Positions 1 to 12,636 are shown, numbered from the stretch's first letter. The stretch: DNA of 64,000 nucleotides from Gracilaria vermiculophylla (GCA_019155205.2 JAHNZQ020000227.1:1547633-1611632); one strand, 5' to 3'. Notes: generated from the letters alone by a model not told the origin. Program-made: numbers and translations.

Positions 1-125
1 AACCTCCTACCCACCAGCAAAGACGGAGTATTGTATGAAATTCCTTATAGCTGAACTCGGGGCGTTTCAAAGCAAATGCTATTTCTAGATCAACCCGTCA
101 CTGGAACGTGCCTCAGTGGTCTCCA

Positions 126-678
126 TGTAGTACAGTGTATCCTAAGTTGATATTGTGGTGTGGCTTTATGACGTGATATTCTTAAGGAGGCCTCGTTTTT
201 TATTACATGAGCCCCGGGGTGCATAGCTCAGCCCACGTTCGCTAGAGTATTATTGAGAAACGGTAGAATTTAGATTTATTTTAGTTACTTGGTGCAGGTA
301 ATTTCTACAGTAGTGACACGTGATGAGGCGGGCTCCCGGCGAGATACTGAACCTGCCAGTTGAGCTCCACCTCTGGGAAAGTAAGCAAAGCACGCTTGAG
401 TCCACGTTTAGTTTCCCGGTTGGAGATTCTCGTCGAACATCCATAGGTTTCTGAACCACCAATCTCCAGGTCGCCTCGTAACAGTGCCTTCATGAGCATT
501 TTCCGCCCAGTAAACCTCCCCTTCCGCTTGGTTTTTGCGGATCCCCTTTCAGATTTCCCCCGGCTCGTGACAGCGATTACCAGAGACCACCTATAAAAAC
601 CCGTACCTTTGGAGTCAACAAAAACTCCTAACGGACAATGTGCACTACCACCTCAAAAGGAGAACTGACGGTACCACA
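126..678 (+). repeat. Solo or orphan LTR, E2 family
   Basis: The sequence is the reverse complement of the two E2 LTRs at 40394-40949 and 48747-49301, aligning along its whole length by eye at roughly 70-80%. Its ends, TGTAGTAC and GTACCACA, match the ends of those LTRs exactly in position. The two 5-bp flanks (CTCCA and CTTCG) do not match, and no E2 internal sequence is attached on either side. It is either an old recombined solo LTR with decayed flanks or a fragment of a rearranged copy. Confidence 0.75.
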
Positions 679-1674
679 CTTCGGTGCTGCGTGTATTTTT
701 GTCAGTATCCAATGGAAGTAGTCGTCGAAGCTTGTCACGCCAAGTTTCCGCTGGAACGGTGGATTCTCAGTTAAACGGAGCAAGTTAATTTCAAATAATG
801 AGACGCTGGAGTCAAGGTCTATGGCGTCAGAGGCGTCAATGCCTCGAATCCCGATTTACGTCCTTGTGAGGAAGCAAAACGTCACTTGTATGGATTCTGT
901 CACACGTGGTTTGCTTCATAGCATGTGGTTAGAGTTTGAAAACACCGGGATCCCGGAAAGGATAATGGTTACGGCCCTATTCAATTATAAAACATTTGCG
1001 GACATTGGCCTTATTACCAAGTGCATGTTTTAACATCCGTCCATTCCCGACAACAGTGTCAGCCACAAACTCTTTATTTCTGATTCACTGTTTTCCCCGG
1101 AGATTTTTTCACGCGTTCTTCAAGGACTTTTTATGCCGTTTGAATACAAACAACAACCCAATCAGCAGCCCTGGTTGGGTTTTTTTGACTTTTAGGTTAT
1201 GAAACTGTATCTTGCAGGTGTTGCTAATCATCTTAGGGAGGCTAGCGATCCCAATTAGTCTCATGTTTTCTTCTCTGCGACCGCCGCGTTAATGCAATAC
1301 GACCAAGAGTGCGGTAGTCGGAAGGTGAAGACTGTTCCATCATCCTTATTTAAGGCCTCTCTTTGCGGAGTTTTTCAGCAGAGCTAGTTTCCATCCCTGT
1401 TTCTTTAGGGGATGTTTTACATCTAAAAGATGTTGCCGAAGCTTCGTGTTACACGACCAGTGTGACGATCATAAGACTACAAGTTTTGAGCTCATGATAC
1501 CGATCCATCGCGTGGATTTCGAGTCCCTTAACCGCAAATCTTAATACACGAGAACTTTCAGCTCGATCTTGTGCCCGGAATTTGTCTGGTTTCTCATGAA
1601 AACCGCACTCCGATGTTGTTTGCCAATTTTGGAAGAAAGCTCCGATTAATGGTTAAAGAGTAAATCATTGGCCC
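679..1674. other. No recognisable gene
   Basis: Only short reading frames without a recognisable domain are present between the orphan LTR and the TRIM element. Base composition is like the transposon-rich flanks rather than the GC-rich gene island. Confidence 0.5.
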
Positions 1675-1679
1675 CGTTT

Positions 1680-1759
1680 TGTTAGAAAAACAGATGAGCT
1701 ATTTGCGCTATACTCTCTTGTGACACAGGGCGCACATTTCACCACTTGAACTATCAACA
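1680..1759 (-). repeat. 3' LTR of the TRIM element
   Basis: This is the 80-bp copy of the terminal repeat. It is preceded on the left by target duplication CGTTT (1675-1679). Confidence 0.88.
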
Positions 1760-1895
1760 CGCCCCCTCGCCCTGTACTTCCTTACAGAACGAGACCTCAA
1801 GCTTACAGTAACCACTTTTGACCACTGCTGTACACATGTACAATTTCTCAGGCTCAGGTCACTTTTGGGAATCGAACCCAGGGTCCTAGCGTTTA

Positions 1896-1910
1896 GCTGG
1901 GCCCATAACC
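1896..1910 (-). promoter_or_regulatory. Primer binding site, half-tRNA-iMet type
   Basis: The 15-nt string directly abuts the inner edge of the 5' LTR. It is complementary to CTGGGCCCATAACC of the eukaryotic initiator tRNA-Met anticodon arm. Priming from an internal tRNA fragment is established for Drosophila copia. Its use here is inferred from the match and the position. Confidence 0.75.
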
Positions 1911-1989
1911 TGTTAGAAATCAGATGGGCTATTTGCGCTATACTCCCTTGTGACACAGGGCGCACAGTTCACCACTTGAACTATCAACA
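1911..1989 (-). repeat. 5' LTR of the TRIM element
   Basis: This is the 79-bp copy of the terminal repeat. It is followed on the right by target duplication CGTTT (1990-1994). Confidence 0.88.
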
Positions 1990-1994
1990 CGTTT

Positions 1995-4900
1995 GACCGC
2001 ATTCTACCACAAAAATCTCATTTGGATGCTTGCAGCACAAATACTCGAAAGAATTGAACCTACGCCTTTCCTGGTGCACACCAATGAAAAAGAGACGCTT
2101 TGATTGCTCTTGGGAGCTTCTCGTTCGAAAAAGGTGGAAGGAAAAAACATAAAGTTCACTACGGAAACGCTTTTTAAATCGTGAAGGATAGTGTCACCTT
2201 TCCTTGAAGATCTAAACGAATTGAATGATTGAGTTCCTGCCAAGTTTTTGATGCACTCTGCAAGAAGCGATGGTAGATGTTTCGTTCATGCCTATCTATG
2301 CGGGAGGGCTTTCTCTGTGATAAAAACACCGCATAAAATCATATTGATTTGCTGTCCTCTACATAGCCGATTTCTCAAACTCCGTATAGGGCAGCCCCTA
2401 AAGGCACTGAAAGCCAAGAAGGTGCAATTGCGGAAAACGGTGGAAGTAGATGCCATCGAATTCTCACATTCGCAAACGGCTACCTTGACTTATGCTTGCT
2501 CCAGAACCCGATTTCTTCTATGGTATTGCGTGCATTATCGACGCCTTGCCGACATCATCGCGAAGAACGAGTATCAAATACTTCGTTAAGACAAGAGCAT
2601 TGCCACTTTGGACGATTTCATAGTGCTTTCTACAATGAATGCAAGCTACTAATCTAAAAACATAGTTTTTCATCGTAAATAATGCGATAAGACTGCTCCT
2701 TTTGGTAGTTCAGACTCCTCAAAACTTGCACATATATCATTTTGGTTTTAAAATTCCTTAACAAACTTTCAAAGAGCTTAGGATACACCACTCATGCGAT
2801 TCAAGTGGCAATGCCTTCTCATTATCTTGGATTTTAGTATTATTCTTTCAAGTAACTGGGTCGAAGTTCTGGTCCATATTTGGACGATAATAAGTATTTT
2901 TCGTTCTACCAAAATTACCTGTAAGATAACGAATTATAAAATTTTCCCGAATTCATTCCGATATCGGAGTCCCACAATTCTTTTTCAACGGAGTTTTACA
3001 GGGAAAACTGGAGTGCAGTCTCTTAAGAACGTGCAAAACCCCCCCACCTGGATTCAGCTACGTTCTTTTCTCGGTCAGTGCAACGTCTAGTGATCTTTCG
3101 TTCTCCACTTTTCAAAGATGACAGGACCATTCACTGAACTCTAAAAAAGGAGAACTATTGTCATTGAAAACAATTACGTCTAGATCGATAGAAGCTTTCC
3201 ATACTCTAGCAGGCACCATTAACATACCTCATGTGCTATCGCTGTCGATGAACAGATTGCCGTACACGGTGGGTTCTCCGTTTTCCGTAAATATGGAGCA
3301 CTGTGCTTAGCTTTGGTATGCGTCAACCAGAAACGTATTCGACCGTCTTGGGCGATGGTGACTCCAGCTGGATCGTTTTAAATAGTAATTGGTCTACAAA
3401 AAGAGATGACTCAACGCCATAGACGATACTTTCTTACTTATGAAGACGAAATAAGAAGCAATTTCGGTGTCAGATGATGACATGAGAATTCCGTATTTCC
3501 TTGTTCATGAGCGTTGAAGAAAGTGTACCCCGATTCGGAACGACTCGGGTGACGATTTAGTCATCGAAAACGGTAGGTATCCCGAATCTAGTCCATATAC
3601 TCCGATCTCTGCTAATGAATTCCTACATGAAAAACAGTTAGATCCGTTATGTACGACGATACGAGATGAGCACAATTGCCGTGGATCTATTTACCTTGAA
3701 GTCAATACGGTAGGATATCTTTTGAGATTTCTGCGCTTTACCCCATATATATTGGTCGTTTTCGTATAAGATTCACAGGTTCTTATCTATTCTGACGATT
3801 CTGAGTTTGCTTCTCACTCTGATGCCAGGAGGTAGTGTACAGCATAACATCGCAACTTCCATTGTTCAACATTAGCAGTACGTTGCTATTCAGTCGTCCA
3901 ATTCTTTACAAATTGTGCCATAGAACGCCCTAATCTTCATCTCCACACAAAAAGGAAAACTCTCCGCCGCTAAGGAGCCGCTTGAATTTTATTGTAATTT
4001 GTGTACTCCATGTATTTTTGACAACCTCTCGAGAAAATTTGTTTTTAAGAAATATAATAGACAAATCTTTTAAGCTAGCTGGGAGAATGTATTAAAAAAA
4101 GATCATGCAAGCAATGTCGCCTAACACTTTGTCAGCCGGGGCGTCCGTGTCTACTGTTCACTGATTGATTTCATATTAGATAATAGTACGGCATTTAATA
4201 CAGATTTGCATCCAGGGTTTCAGTCATATAATAAGTAAGGATGTCTCTTCAAAATTAAGTATCATCACCATCGTGTTTGATACGTAAAATGATTTGAATG
4301 GACGTTGTTATATGTATTGTGGGAATATCCTGTTGAAACCCCAGATATTGAAAACTGTATACGTACACCGTGACATAGATGTACGACACGCAGATTAATT
4401 TTGTTATGGGGTTACACTCATTTGAATTGGTTATGTACCGTGCACACCCGCCTGTTGCGAATCAAACACAATCAGATCTGCGTACATTCACATCACTGTC
4501 GGACTATCAAATGCGTTAGAAGCAGTGTTTATCCGCAATGGTTCCCATTGCATAAATGGCAATATGATACGTTCTGCTTGCTTCTTAGAATAGGTTTGAA
4601 GATATTACACGATGCTTATTTGCACTTTACCAATAAGGAAAACAGCCATTTTATTAAAACTTTCCGATGAATCTGGAGTGGAGCGGAAGCATAAGCCTTT
4701 CTACAGAACTGGTCGTCTTCATACTATTATTAATGCTCAGCAAGAAACAGTGCTACTTTTTGGCAAGGGCTCTCACCAGCGTTTCTTATGTGAGGGGTTT
4801 ATACAAGGAGTGGTCACACAAATGTATTGTAGAATGCCTCAGTGCAAAAATGAATCCTGGATTTTGGTCAGAGCAATCCCAAAGACTTTGACGTACCATT

Positions 4901-5940
4901 GAAATTGCGTCACTAAATGTGAAGACTGTTAAATTGGCCGATTTCATCATCTGGTTCCGGTTCATTGGCACATGAAAGTCTATTGTTCTTTAAGTCGACA
5001 TCGTCAATTAGAGTAGAACACGACATGTTTTCTTCTACCTTGGTCTCTTCTTAAATGGAGGTGGATTGGAACTTCTGCTCTTTTGCCTTGAATTAGTCAC
5101 CAAAGTCGCTATCATGGGTAACTGCCTTGATTAACAGAAAAATGAAACAGAAATGTCCTAGGACAAATTACAAGACGTTGATATTGAAGACAAAACGAAA
5201 AGTGGAAGTAATGATCCAATATTGCGTGTCCATACTGCTACTGCACTGCTTAGTGGGGTTTACTACTGCAGTTTGCGGGAGAAACCTAAGTAGCCCACGG
5301 ACTACCGGTTATACTAAGGATTCGCAGTGCTCAAATAAGATGGCGAATCATCGTGATGAATACTTTTTTGCAGCCACTCTACTGCAACTCGGAAATACGT
5401 CCCTTGGTTAACATGCTTCCCTGTAAAGCCAAAAACTCTGACCTGATCACAAGCGTTCTCGGCTAATGATGGGTATAGACCCCTGGATATGTAGCAAAGA
5501 GGTGTTCCGGCGGCCACGTGATAGTTTCCATCTCTCATAGCAGTCGATCCAGATCCACATTTAAAGGCGCAAAGTTAGCATATAACGGTGTCTAGTGGTA
5601 ATCGGACAAGTGCTGAACAGGACCTTAAGACTCTCGCTGACACAAAAAAAATGACCTCGATTAGGGTCTCAAAACGCTGTCTCCCCCAACAGCGAACAAG
5701 GAATGTTCTTGGATCGCCACAACGGCGGTGACCATCGTGACAATTAACATTTCAAAAGTAAGAATGGATGCACTTGTAGGTTCTGAAGACTTTTTTGACG
5801 AGTGTGGGTAATCGAAATCCCAACGCGTCACGTTCTGTAAGCCAAACGCAAAGCGCAGAGTCACTCAGGCCACCTGTTGGCTCTGTATCACCCATATACA
5901 GCAAGTAGTACAGCAAAGCGCCCTGCTAGGTGGCACGAAA
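1995..5940. other. Long stretch with no identifiable gene
   Basis: About 3.9 kb holds only short frames (at most 113 codons), none with a motif I recognise. No terminal repeats or tRNA-like folds were seen. It may hold very old transposon debris. Confidence 0.4.
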
Positions 5941-5949
5941 ACGGCTTCC

Positions 5950-6474
5950 ATCTTCTTCGCCACCGTCCAAACGAGTTCCTTTTCCCAAAATTATTGCACG
6001 TTTCCGGCTCTAAGCCTTCCACCTACGTCGATGTTTGCCTCTGGTAAGGGATATCCCGTAGTATACGGTTGTTCACCTGCCTTGATCGCTGAAGCCACCC
6101 ATGCTTGGGTATATTACCAGATTCACTATGCTCGCTCTTTGTACGAGGATATCTACGATTTCAGTCGTTAGCCTTACGGCTACCTCCCCTTCTTTTGACT
6201 ATGGTGGTACATCCTTCACTTTGTGGATCGCGCGACTCACGCTCTCTCTTCCTTTCCCCTCTTATTCATCAAAAAAGGCACACCACAACCACATACTCAC
6301 CTAGTTGGGATATTTTTTATACCTCTCCAGACAAGTGCTGCCGAGGAAACCTCGGTCGTACACCCGAAATTAGCGTGTTGTTCCCTCTAGAGGGTTCTAT
6401 TGCCGAAGGACATCTGCAGAGGAAGATTGAGACGTCTTCGTGTGCCTTTTGTGCTTGTGGTATGTTGCATTACA
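5950..6474 (+). repeat. 5' LTR of E1
   Basis: It aligns with 15255-15770 and shares blocks such as GGTGGTACATCC and AAGTGCTGCCG. The end TTACA matches CTACA of the other copy. The start is too diverged to place exactly. Confidence 0.75.
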
Positions 6475-6476
6475 AG

Positions 6477-6494
6477 TGGTGTCCGGATATAGAG
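6477..6494 (+). promoter_or_regulatory. Candidate primer binding site of E1
   Basis: TGGTGTCCGGATATAG starts two bases after the LTR end. TGG is the expected complement of the CCA end of a primer tRNA. I cannot name the tRNA. The same two-base spacer occurs in E2 and E3. Confidence 0.5.
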
Positions 6495-6574
6495 AGATCA
6501 CTTGAACGTTCGTCTCCTCGTTTATAATTTGTTTTAAAAAGATCTCAATGGTTTCTCCGTTTTTACGGTTTCAA

Positions 6575-8750
6575 GATGTCCAGTAAGCCATCTAGGGTGG
6601 AGCCTGTACTCACTCGCAAACGCTTCCAACATGGTGGTGATGATATGGGCAATTGGTTGCCCTAAAGGATCCCGATACGGCCTGGATCGATTCTAGCCGA
6701 GACGGATCCTTAATCTTCGGGCTTTGATTCGGAAAACCGAGGTCTCCCGCCAGCTTTGCTGGATTGTCTAACACCCGGTGCTAGATCTTCTACGGTGATT
6801 TCTGCCGAAGCGGTTGCCCAAAAAGCACCTGTTACTGTTGGAAGTTCCACTTTAAGGACCTGATACTGCATTTACGCGCTTTGCGAGCTGCCCACAAACC
6901 TTTTATGAGGGAGTTCGCCACCCTTAAGGGGGTTGTTGAGGCAAACACTGTAAGAGAGGTGGTCGAGTTCTATCGTCTTCTACGGTTAGATTTTCACACC
7001 ATTCTGGAATGTTTCGGGTGACCAGCCGCCTTCGTAGAGGGATAGAGACCCAGTTGAGCCGTTTTTGGTCCCGTCCCGAGACATTAGAATAGGCACTTCT
7101 GACAAACGCGCCAATTTTGGCTGAGCCAGCTGCAGTCTCTTAACGAGCTGATCAGAGAGATATACGAAAGGATCGGCGTAGGCGGAAGTCTAAAGGGCAC
7201 ATGTATGCCCAGTATGATGACCCGGCGACTTCATCGCGTTCTTAATTGAGTGAATCGGGAGATTCTAAAAGCTTGGGGGCTGATGCGGAGGACCTTAAAA
7301 GGCGGTCATCCAGCTCCAAGTGGTCGTCTGCTTCTTCTGCTGCCATCTGGATACGGACAAAACGCAGGAGGCACCTTCGTCTCAAAAAGTTGGAGCCAAC
7401 GAACCCGATGTATCGGAAGCTTTTGTCATACGGGTACTACAGAACAGAAGATTACTTGATGTAAATAACACCCCGTTACACGGGGAGGGTGTGGGACTGC
7501 AGCAAGAGAATGCACCTCGCACTGCGTAAGCAGACCTTTTTTGGAGAAACCCCGATATTGGTATTGGAGTTTTTGGCACGATTTGTTGCCGAAGCCGATG
7601 TACTCGAGAATGAACAAGGAGTATGCTTACGCTACTCTGCCGTACTTCTTACAGGGGGTGAATGAAAACGAATACAATTCTTTCAGAGGTTCCTGCCGAG
7701 CCTCCGAAGGAGGAGTACGTTGCTAGCCGGATGCAGTGCAGTACCTGCTGCGTTCCTATGCCAACCACCAGGCAATTTAGTCCGTCATCTTCGCTCTGCG
7801 AGACATCCGCCAGAAGAGCTGGGAGACGGAAAGCAACTATTCGGTACGCCCTTACAAGGCTTGCCACGGGTTCGGTAATGTCTATCTCGCTACTGAGTGG
7901 AGCACCATGTTCATCGACGGATTGGACCTCGCCATCCAAAACGTAGTCTCCCAATTTCGGAAAGATAAGCCGTGGCTCAATTTCCAGGAGGTAGTGCAAT
8001 ACACACGAGACGGAGGTGATGCACTTGGTGCTCGCCACCCTCATCAGAGGCCAAGATCCGCAAAAGCATTGGTCACGGAGAAGAAGTCTCCAACCCTTTC
8101 TCTTATGAATGAGAAGCACCTCGAACCGGGGTATGAAACTGTTAACGTTGTCCAAGGCGATGCCCAGTCGGTCCCTACTTAACAGGTACCGTCTACGACG
8201 AAGCGGACGTATGAAACCGCCCGGGATGATGCAGAAATGAAATCTGGTAAGGGACGGGTTTTGTCCTCTCGTTTTCAGTTTCAAAACGGTTATGTCCGTA
8301 ACCAACGTCCAGGCTGGTCAAACTCCTGCATGCAAGTACGAATCCCCGATGCTCAGGATGTTGCTCCGCGTCGAGCTGTAGTGCTGATCTGCCATCTGCG
8401 CTACGCCCACGGTCACACTTCTTGGCAGTTTCTTCTCTGTATGCGAGATTCACCATCAAGCGCAGCCAACTATGCGGCCCTTACTCGTGCGGAAAAGGCA
8501 TCCATCCCATTGCCTTATATCTTCGTGCAAAGATGGACTTCAGCGCAGTCCCGCCAAAACCGGTCATGCGGCATAATCTGGTGTGACCTGTATGGCCTCT
8601 ATGGAACGGAGCCGAAGCATAATTCGCTTCGGCGGGCTACCGTGCCCGAGATTGGCAAGCCCTCTTTAGAGAAGAAACTTAGCAGCCCACTGAGGACGTT
8701 CTGAACAAGGAAAACTAACGGCGGGAGTCTTCCCTTCGGGAGAGTCGTCC
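6575..8750 (+). pseudogene. E1 gag region, degenerate
   Basis: An ATG at 6575 opens a frame that is soon closed. Several later frames resume a Gag-like sequence. The clearest part is at 7907-8182, where MFIDGLDLAIQNVVSQF and the following helix-rich stretch match the C-terminal part of Ty3-type Gag (a pattern of an [FY]I[DE]GL segment followed by a conserved helical segment). No intact zinc knuckle could be found. Gag would form the virus-like particle. Here it is broken by several stops and frameshifts and cannot give a protein. Confidence 0.6.
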
Positions 8751-8765
8751 AGAAGTTCAAGGTCT

Positions 8766-9053
8766 GTGACGTCGGAGGTACTACAGCCTCGCACTTCGGT
8801 GAAACTCCTTTCAAAAAAGGACGCCGCAGACGTGGACTCGGGACACTCTGCTGTACATCATCGACTGGTGACACCGGTGAAACATCAACGGTTTTCGAAT
8901 AGAGTCATGTTAATGGCCAAGCGTAATCAGAAGGTCTACGACGACCTTGACCTGAGTGCTAAGTTAATAGTACGGTATCTCACGGTGCTAGATACCGACG
9001 TAGGACGCAACTTTGTTGATGAATATGTATTGCTCCCGCAACTGCGGTGTTGA
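8766..9053 (+). pseudogene. E1 aspartic protease remnant
   Basis: The frame holds ADVDSGHSAV near 8827-8856, matching the retropepsin active-site pattern (hydrophobic-hydrophobic-D-[ST]-G). It lies between gag and reverse transcriptase, as expected for the enzyme that cuts the Gag-Pol polyprotein. The second half of the domain is hard to follow. About 770 bp with no clear domain separate it from the reverse transcriptase. Confidence 0.5.
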
Positions 9054-9826
9054 ATCTGCTTTGCAACGGCGCTGGACATCGTTGATGCGAACAATAAGCC
9101 GTTAAAAACGGTGTAAATTATCCATTTCGTCGTACGTCTTGGAAGCGTGATGGTGTAGCTCGACTTTATGGTTTGTCAGTCGTTGGCAACTCCAGTAGTA
9201 CCAGGGTGTGACTTATGCCATCGCTTCATAGATGCCATCCGATCCCGCCACAGGCGTGTGGAATTGGAATATGGATCCTTCGTTCCGATTTTGAGTCGTC
9301 CCTTGAGGAGTGCCTACCAGATGCGGATATCGCACCCCGCCGCGCAAGTTCCTCTTTCCGCCTCGCAGAAATCGATAAAGCTCCGAGTAGCTACTCCGAT
9401 CCGGATATTGGCAAGAACCTAAGTCATGGTGGGTTTGACCTTCTGCCATCATGGTGTGCGGGTCGTTCAGCGCCTTCCCTCGTTGTACGAGAAGCGTCTA
9501 CCAACCGTTGCAAACGGAATAGTGCAGGTGACACCGGATACTAAATTCCACACCCTGATAACCAACCTTGGTAGCCTCCTCCACTATCTGGCGAAGAACT
9601 AAGTCATTGGCTCCGTCACGCCACACCAACTGGCAATGGTACCAACCAAAATAATCACGGCGAGGTCCTTGAAAATTTGACCGACGAAAGTGTCCGAAAA
9701 GGGATTGGAGCCCGGTATCTGGAACGAGAGATGATATCTCATACCCTTGAGTGAGAAACTTCCCTTGATAAGGGCAGAGAGGAGGTAAGAGAGAAAGGAA
9801 GTCGCACGCCGATAAGCTGCGACGCA

Positions 9827-11451
9827 ATGGACTCTGAGAAGGAACTAAAGGGCCCCAACATCGGACACGTTTCAGGGTCACACCGCGATCGCCTCCGCAA
9901 TATGCTGTGGAACGTCACCACGATGTACGACGGCTCCCTTAGGAAGAGTACTGCATGTAAACACCGTATTGATCTGCAGCTCGACGCAAAGCTGGTGTTA
10001 CAACACCCTTACAGGGTCAGATCAAAGGTCCAGGAGGAGAAACAGTTTCAAGTGGCCAAAAATTTCCGCGCAGGTTTAATTGAGCCGACTCAGTCCCCTT
10101 TGGCATTTCCAGTGGTACGGGATTTGAAGTTCAATATAGCCTCGGAGTTCGACGTCGACCAGCGCGGGCTTAATACCGTGACGGTACTCGATGCGCATTC
10201 TATTCCACGGATGGACGTGTGTATCGACTCCGTTGGGAGCGCCACCGTGTTAACTGCGTTAGATGCCAATCGCTGCTAGCGGCAAGTCTTCGTTCGGGAA
10301 GAAGACCGCGGCAAAACCGCGTTCGTTTGCCATTCTGGCTCTTTCCGCTTCAACCGGACGCCTTTCGGGTCAACCAATGCCCCCACTATCTTACAGCGCT
10401 CCATTAAAATCTTGTTGAGGAGCATTATGTGGCGGACATTTTCTTTTTATCTGGATGACATCGTCGTCTTCTCAGAAAACCTAGATGATCACGTCACCCG
10501 TGTGAAAGAGGTCATTACCGTTGTATGGGATGCAGAGGTGAAGCTCAAACTGAGATAGTGCGAATTTTTCACAGATACAGTGAGGTATCTGGGATGCATA
10601 ATCCGTCCTGGACGGATATTGATCGAGAAAGATCGTGTTAAGTCGCTGATCAGGACTAAGAAATCCAGAAGGCGGACAAAGCTACGCACCTTTCTAGGGG
10701 TGGTTGGCGTGTACAAACGGTTCATCCCGAGTTTCTCGGATATTGCCACGCTTCTAAATGCATTGCTGCGTAAGGTTCAACAAACAAAACAGGAATGCTT
10801 TAAATCCGCTCAAACGGATGCTCCTGACTTCCAATGGGAGGCGATCATTTCAGCACCGATCCTGTCGTTACCCAAAACGAGTCTTCCACATTCCGCCAAT
10901 ACGGACTCGAGCGACTACCAAGTTCGTTGTGCGCTCTTGCAAACCACCACGGAAGGGGAGCGACACCCACATGCTAATGGTCTCGTGCACTCCATGAGCA
11001 CGTCCGGAACTACTCCGTCTCGAAAGAGAAGTGCCTTGCAATCTTGTGCGGTTTGTCAACCCTTCTCCCATATCTTATGAGGGTGTATTTTACTGTCTTC
11101 ATGGATCACTCCTCACTGAGGGGGTTGATGAACATTTCGGATCCATCAGGGTGCCCCACGCAATGGAGACTCCGCTTAGTGGGATGCAATATCCAAGTCA
11201 TATACAAGAAGTTTGCGCAGTACATCCAGGCCGACGCCCTGTCGCGCCTGCCCATTACCGAGAAAGCACTTCCTTCGGAGGACGATATAATCACGTTTTT
11301 CCAGGCAGATTCACTCGATCCGGGAAGAATAGACCCGGCGGAGCCGGAGTGGCCAGTCGACTGGAAATGTGGAGCTAATATTGACAGTATGCTCGCCGAA
11401 GGCGATTGTAATAATGAGAATCACGTACCGGGATGCTTCATACCGGAATGA
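9827..11451 (+). pseudogene. E1 reverse transcriptase and RNase H
   Basis: One frame runs from 9827 through the RT fingers, motif A (LDANRC near 10255-10272), the TPFGSTNAPT segment and the catalytic YLDD box (about 10449-10460). It continues to the thumb and connection (FLGVVGVYKRFIPSF). Stops occur after DANRC and before CEFF. RNase H starts at NTDSSDYQV. A frameshift near 10960 moves the reading to another frame, which carries the rest of RNase H (SVSKEKCLAI, FMDHSSLRGL) and ends at 11451. The catalytic aspartates are retained, but the enzyme cannot be made. Confidence 0.88.
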
Positions 11452-11460
11452 TCGCAGGAA

Positions 11461-12636
11461 ATGATCCCAGAACAGTTTGCCGATCCGTTCTGCACGGAGG
11501 TACAAGCCCGCATCAACAGTGGTGAACTTCTCCCTGTCAAGATTAATGACGTCGGATATCTTGTCCGCACCGCCCAATCCACCCCACTGATCGTGGTTCC
11601 CTACTCCCTGCCGACGCGGGTGTTGCAACTTTTGCATTACGCGAAAGTCGGCGGCCACGCCGGCGACAAGAAGCTCTACCTGACCCTCAGGAGGGACTTT
11701 CACTGGCCGGCCATGGCGGTACACTGTAACGCAACTATGCGTTCCTGCACAGAATGTGCGAAGAACAGGGTGAAGCTCAGCAAACACACAAAGCGACTCT
11801 CGTTCATCCCTGCAATTGCACCGCTTCAGTTTGTTGCAATTGATATCCTCGGTACCCTGCTAATATCCCGGAGGGGTAACAAGTTTGTACTCGTTATCCC
11901 GGACCGGTTCTCGAAACTGGTTTAAACAGTACCTCTACGGAGCATGAAGGCCTTTACGGTTGCTAATGGGTTCGTCACGCATTTCATATTAATCTATGGC
12001 CCTCCAGTGAAGTTGCTAATCGATAGAGAAAAACAATTCACGTCAAATATCTTCCAGGATGTCTGTCGTATCCTGGACGTGAAGAAACTGCTCACTACGA
12101 CATACCATCCCCAATGAAATAGGCACGTTGAACGCTTTAACCGTGCTATCCTCGCTTTTCCGCAGTCGTATGTTGCTGACCACCAAAAAACATGGGATCT
12201 GTACACGAACGCGCTGACGTCCGCGCACAACACGCATTTTCACCGTACTTCCCGGGTGTCCCCGTTTCAGTTGTAACTGTCAGAGACTCCACCCTCGATA
12301 ACTTTGGAACCGCAAGCTACGCTTCGCACTTTCCCATCAGTGGGCGACTACCACCAACTGTGGAAGGACTGGTTGAGGAAGCTGGTGTCCACTACGCGAA
12401 AGTCAATAGCACGTGCTCGAGCTGCTAAAAAGCGGAGCGTCGACGCTCAATTGCGGCGGGAATGCGCTAAATACATAGCAGCCGGCGACCTTGTGTTCGT
12501 CCAAAAAGGCTTCTTTAATCCCGGCGAGGAGAAGCGCCACAAACTTTCTCCTGTGGCAGAAGCGTCGTTTAAAGTCATCTCGGTAGCAACCGATACTATC
12601 GTGGTCGCTATAAACTACAACCACGAGCGTCTGTAA
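11461..12636 (+). pseudogene. E1 integrase
   Basis: The frame is the same as that of the second half of RNase H. It carries the zinc-binding HHCC domain (histidines around 11634-11660, then CTEC at 11746-11757). The DDE core follows, with aspartates in VAIDILG and LIDREKQF and the glutamate in HVERFNR. The basic C-terminal domain (AAGDLVFVQKG) ends at 12636. Premature stops lie at 11923 and about 12115. The enzyme would insert the cDNA copy into the genome, and the 3' chromodomain should guide it to chromatin. Confidence 0.88.

Larger units (their letters stand above)
1680..1989 (-). mobile_element. TRIM-like miniature LTR retrotransposon (310 bp)
   Basis: Two direct repeats of 80 and 79 bp flank 151 bp of unique sequence. 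The repeats differ by about four substitutions and one 1-base indel. Read on the - strand they start TGTTGA and end TAACA. The 5-bp flanks are identical (CGTTT at 1675-1679 and 1990-1994), the signature of integrase-mediated insertion. On the - strand the first LTR is followed with no gap by GGTTATGGGCCCAGC (1896-1910). This is complementary to the anticodon-arm 3' end of a 5' half of initiator tRNA-Met, the primer type known from copia. A G-rich purine tract (1760-1773) precedes the second LTR. The interior has no coding capacity, so the element would depend on another element's proteins. A tRNA-B-box-like string, GGTTCGATTCC, also occurs in it. Confidence 0.9.

Noticed and set aside
1855..1912. 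A tRNA gene on the - strand (GGGTTCGATTCCC and an initiator-Met-like anticodon arm)
   Set aside because: The order of the parts is wrong for a tRNA, no acceptor stem can be formed, and the flanking LTRs with a target duplication explain the anticodon-arm string as a primer site.
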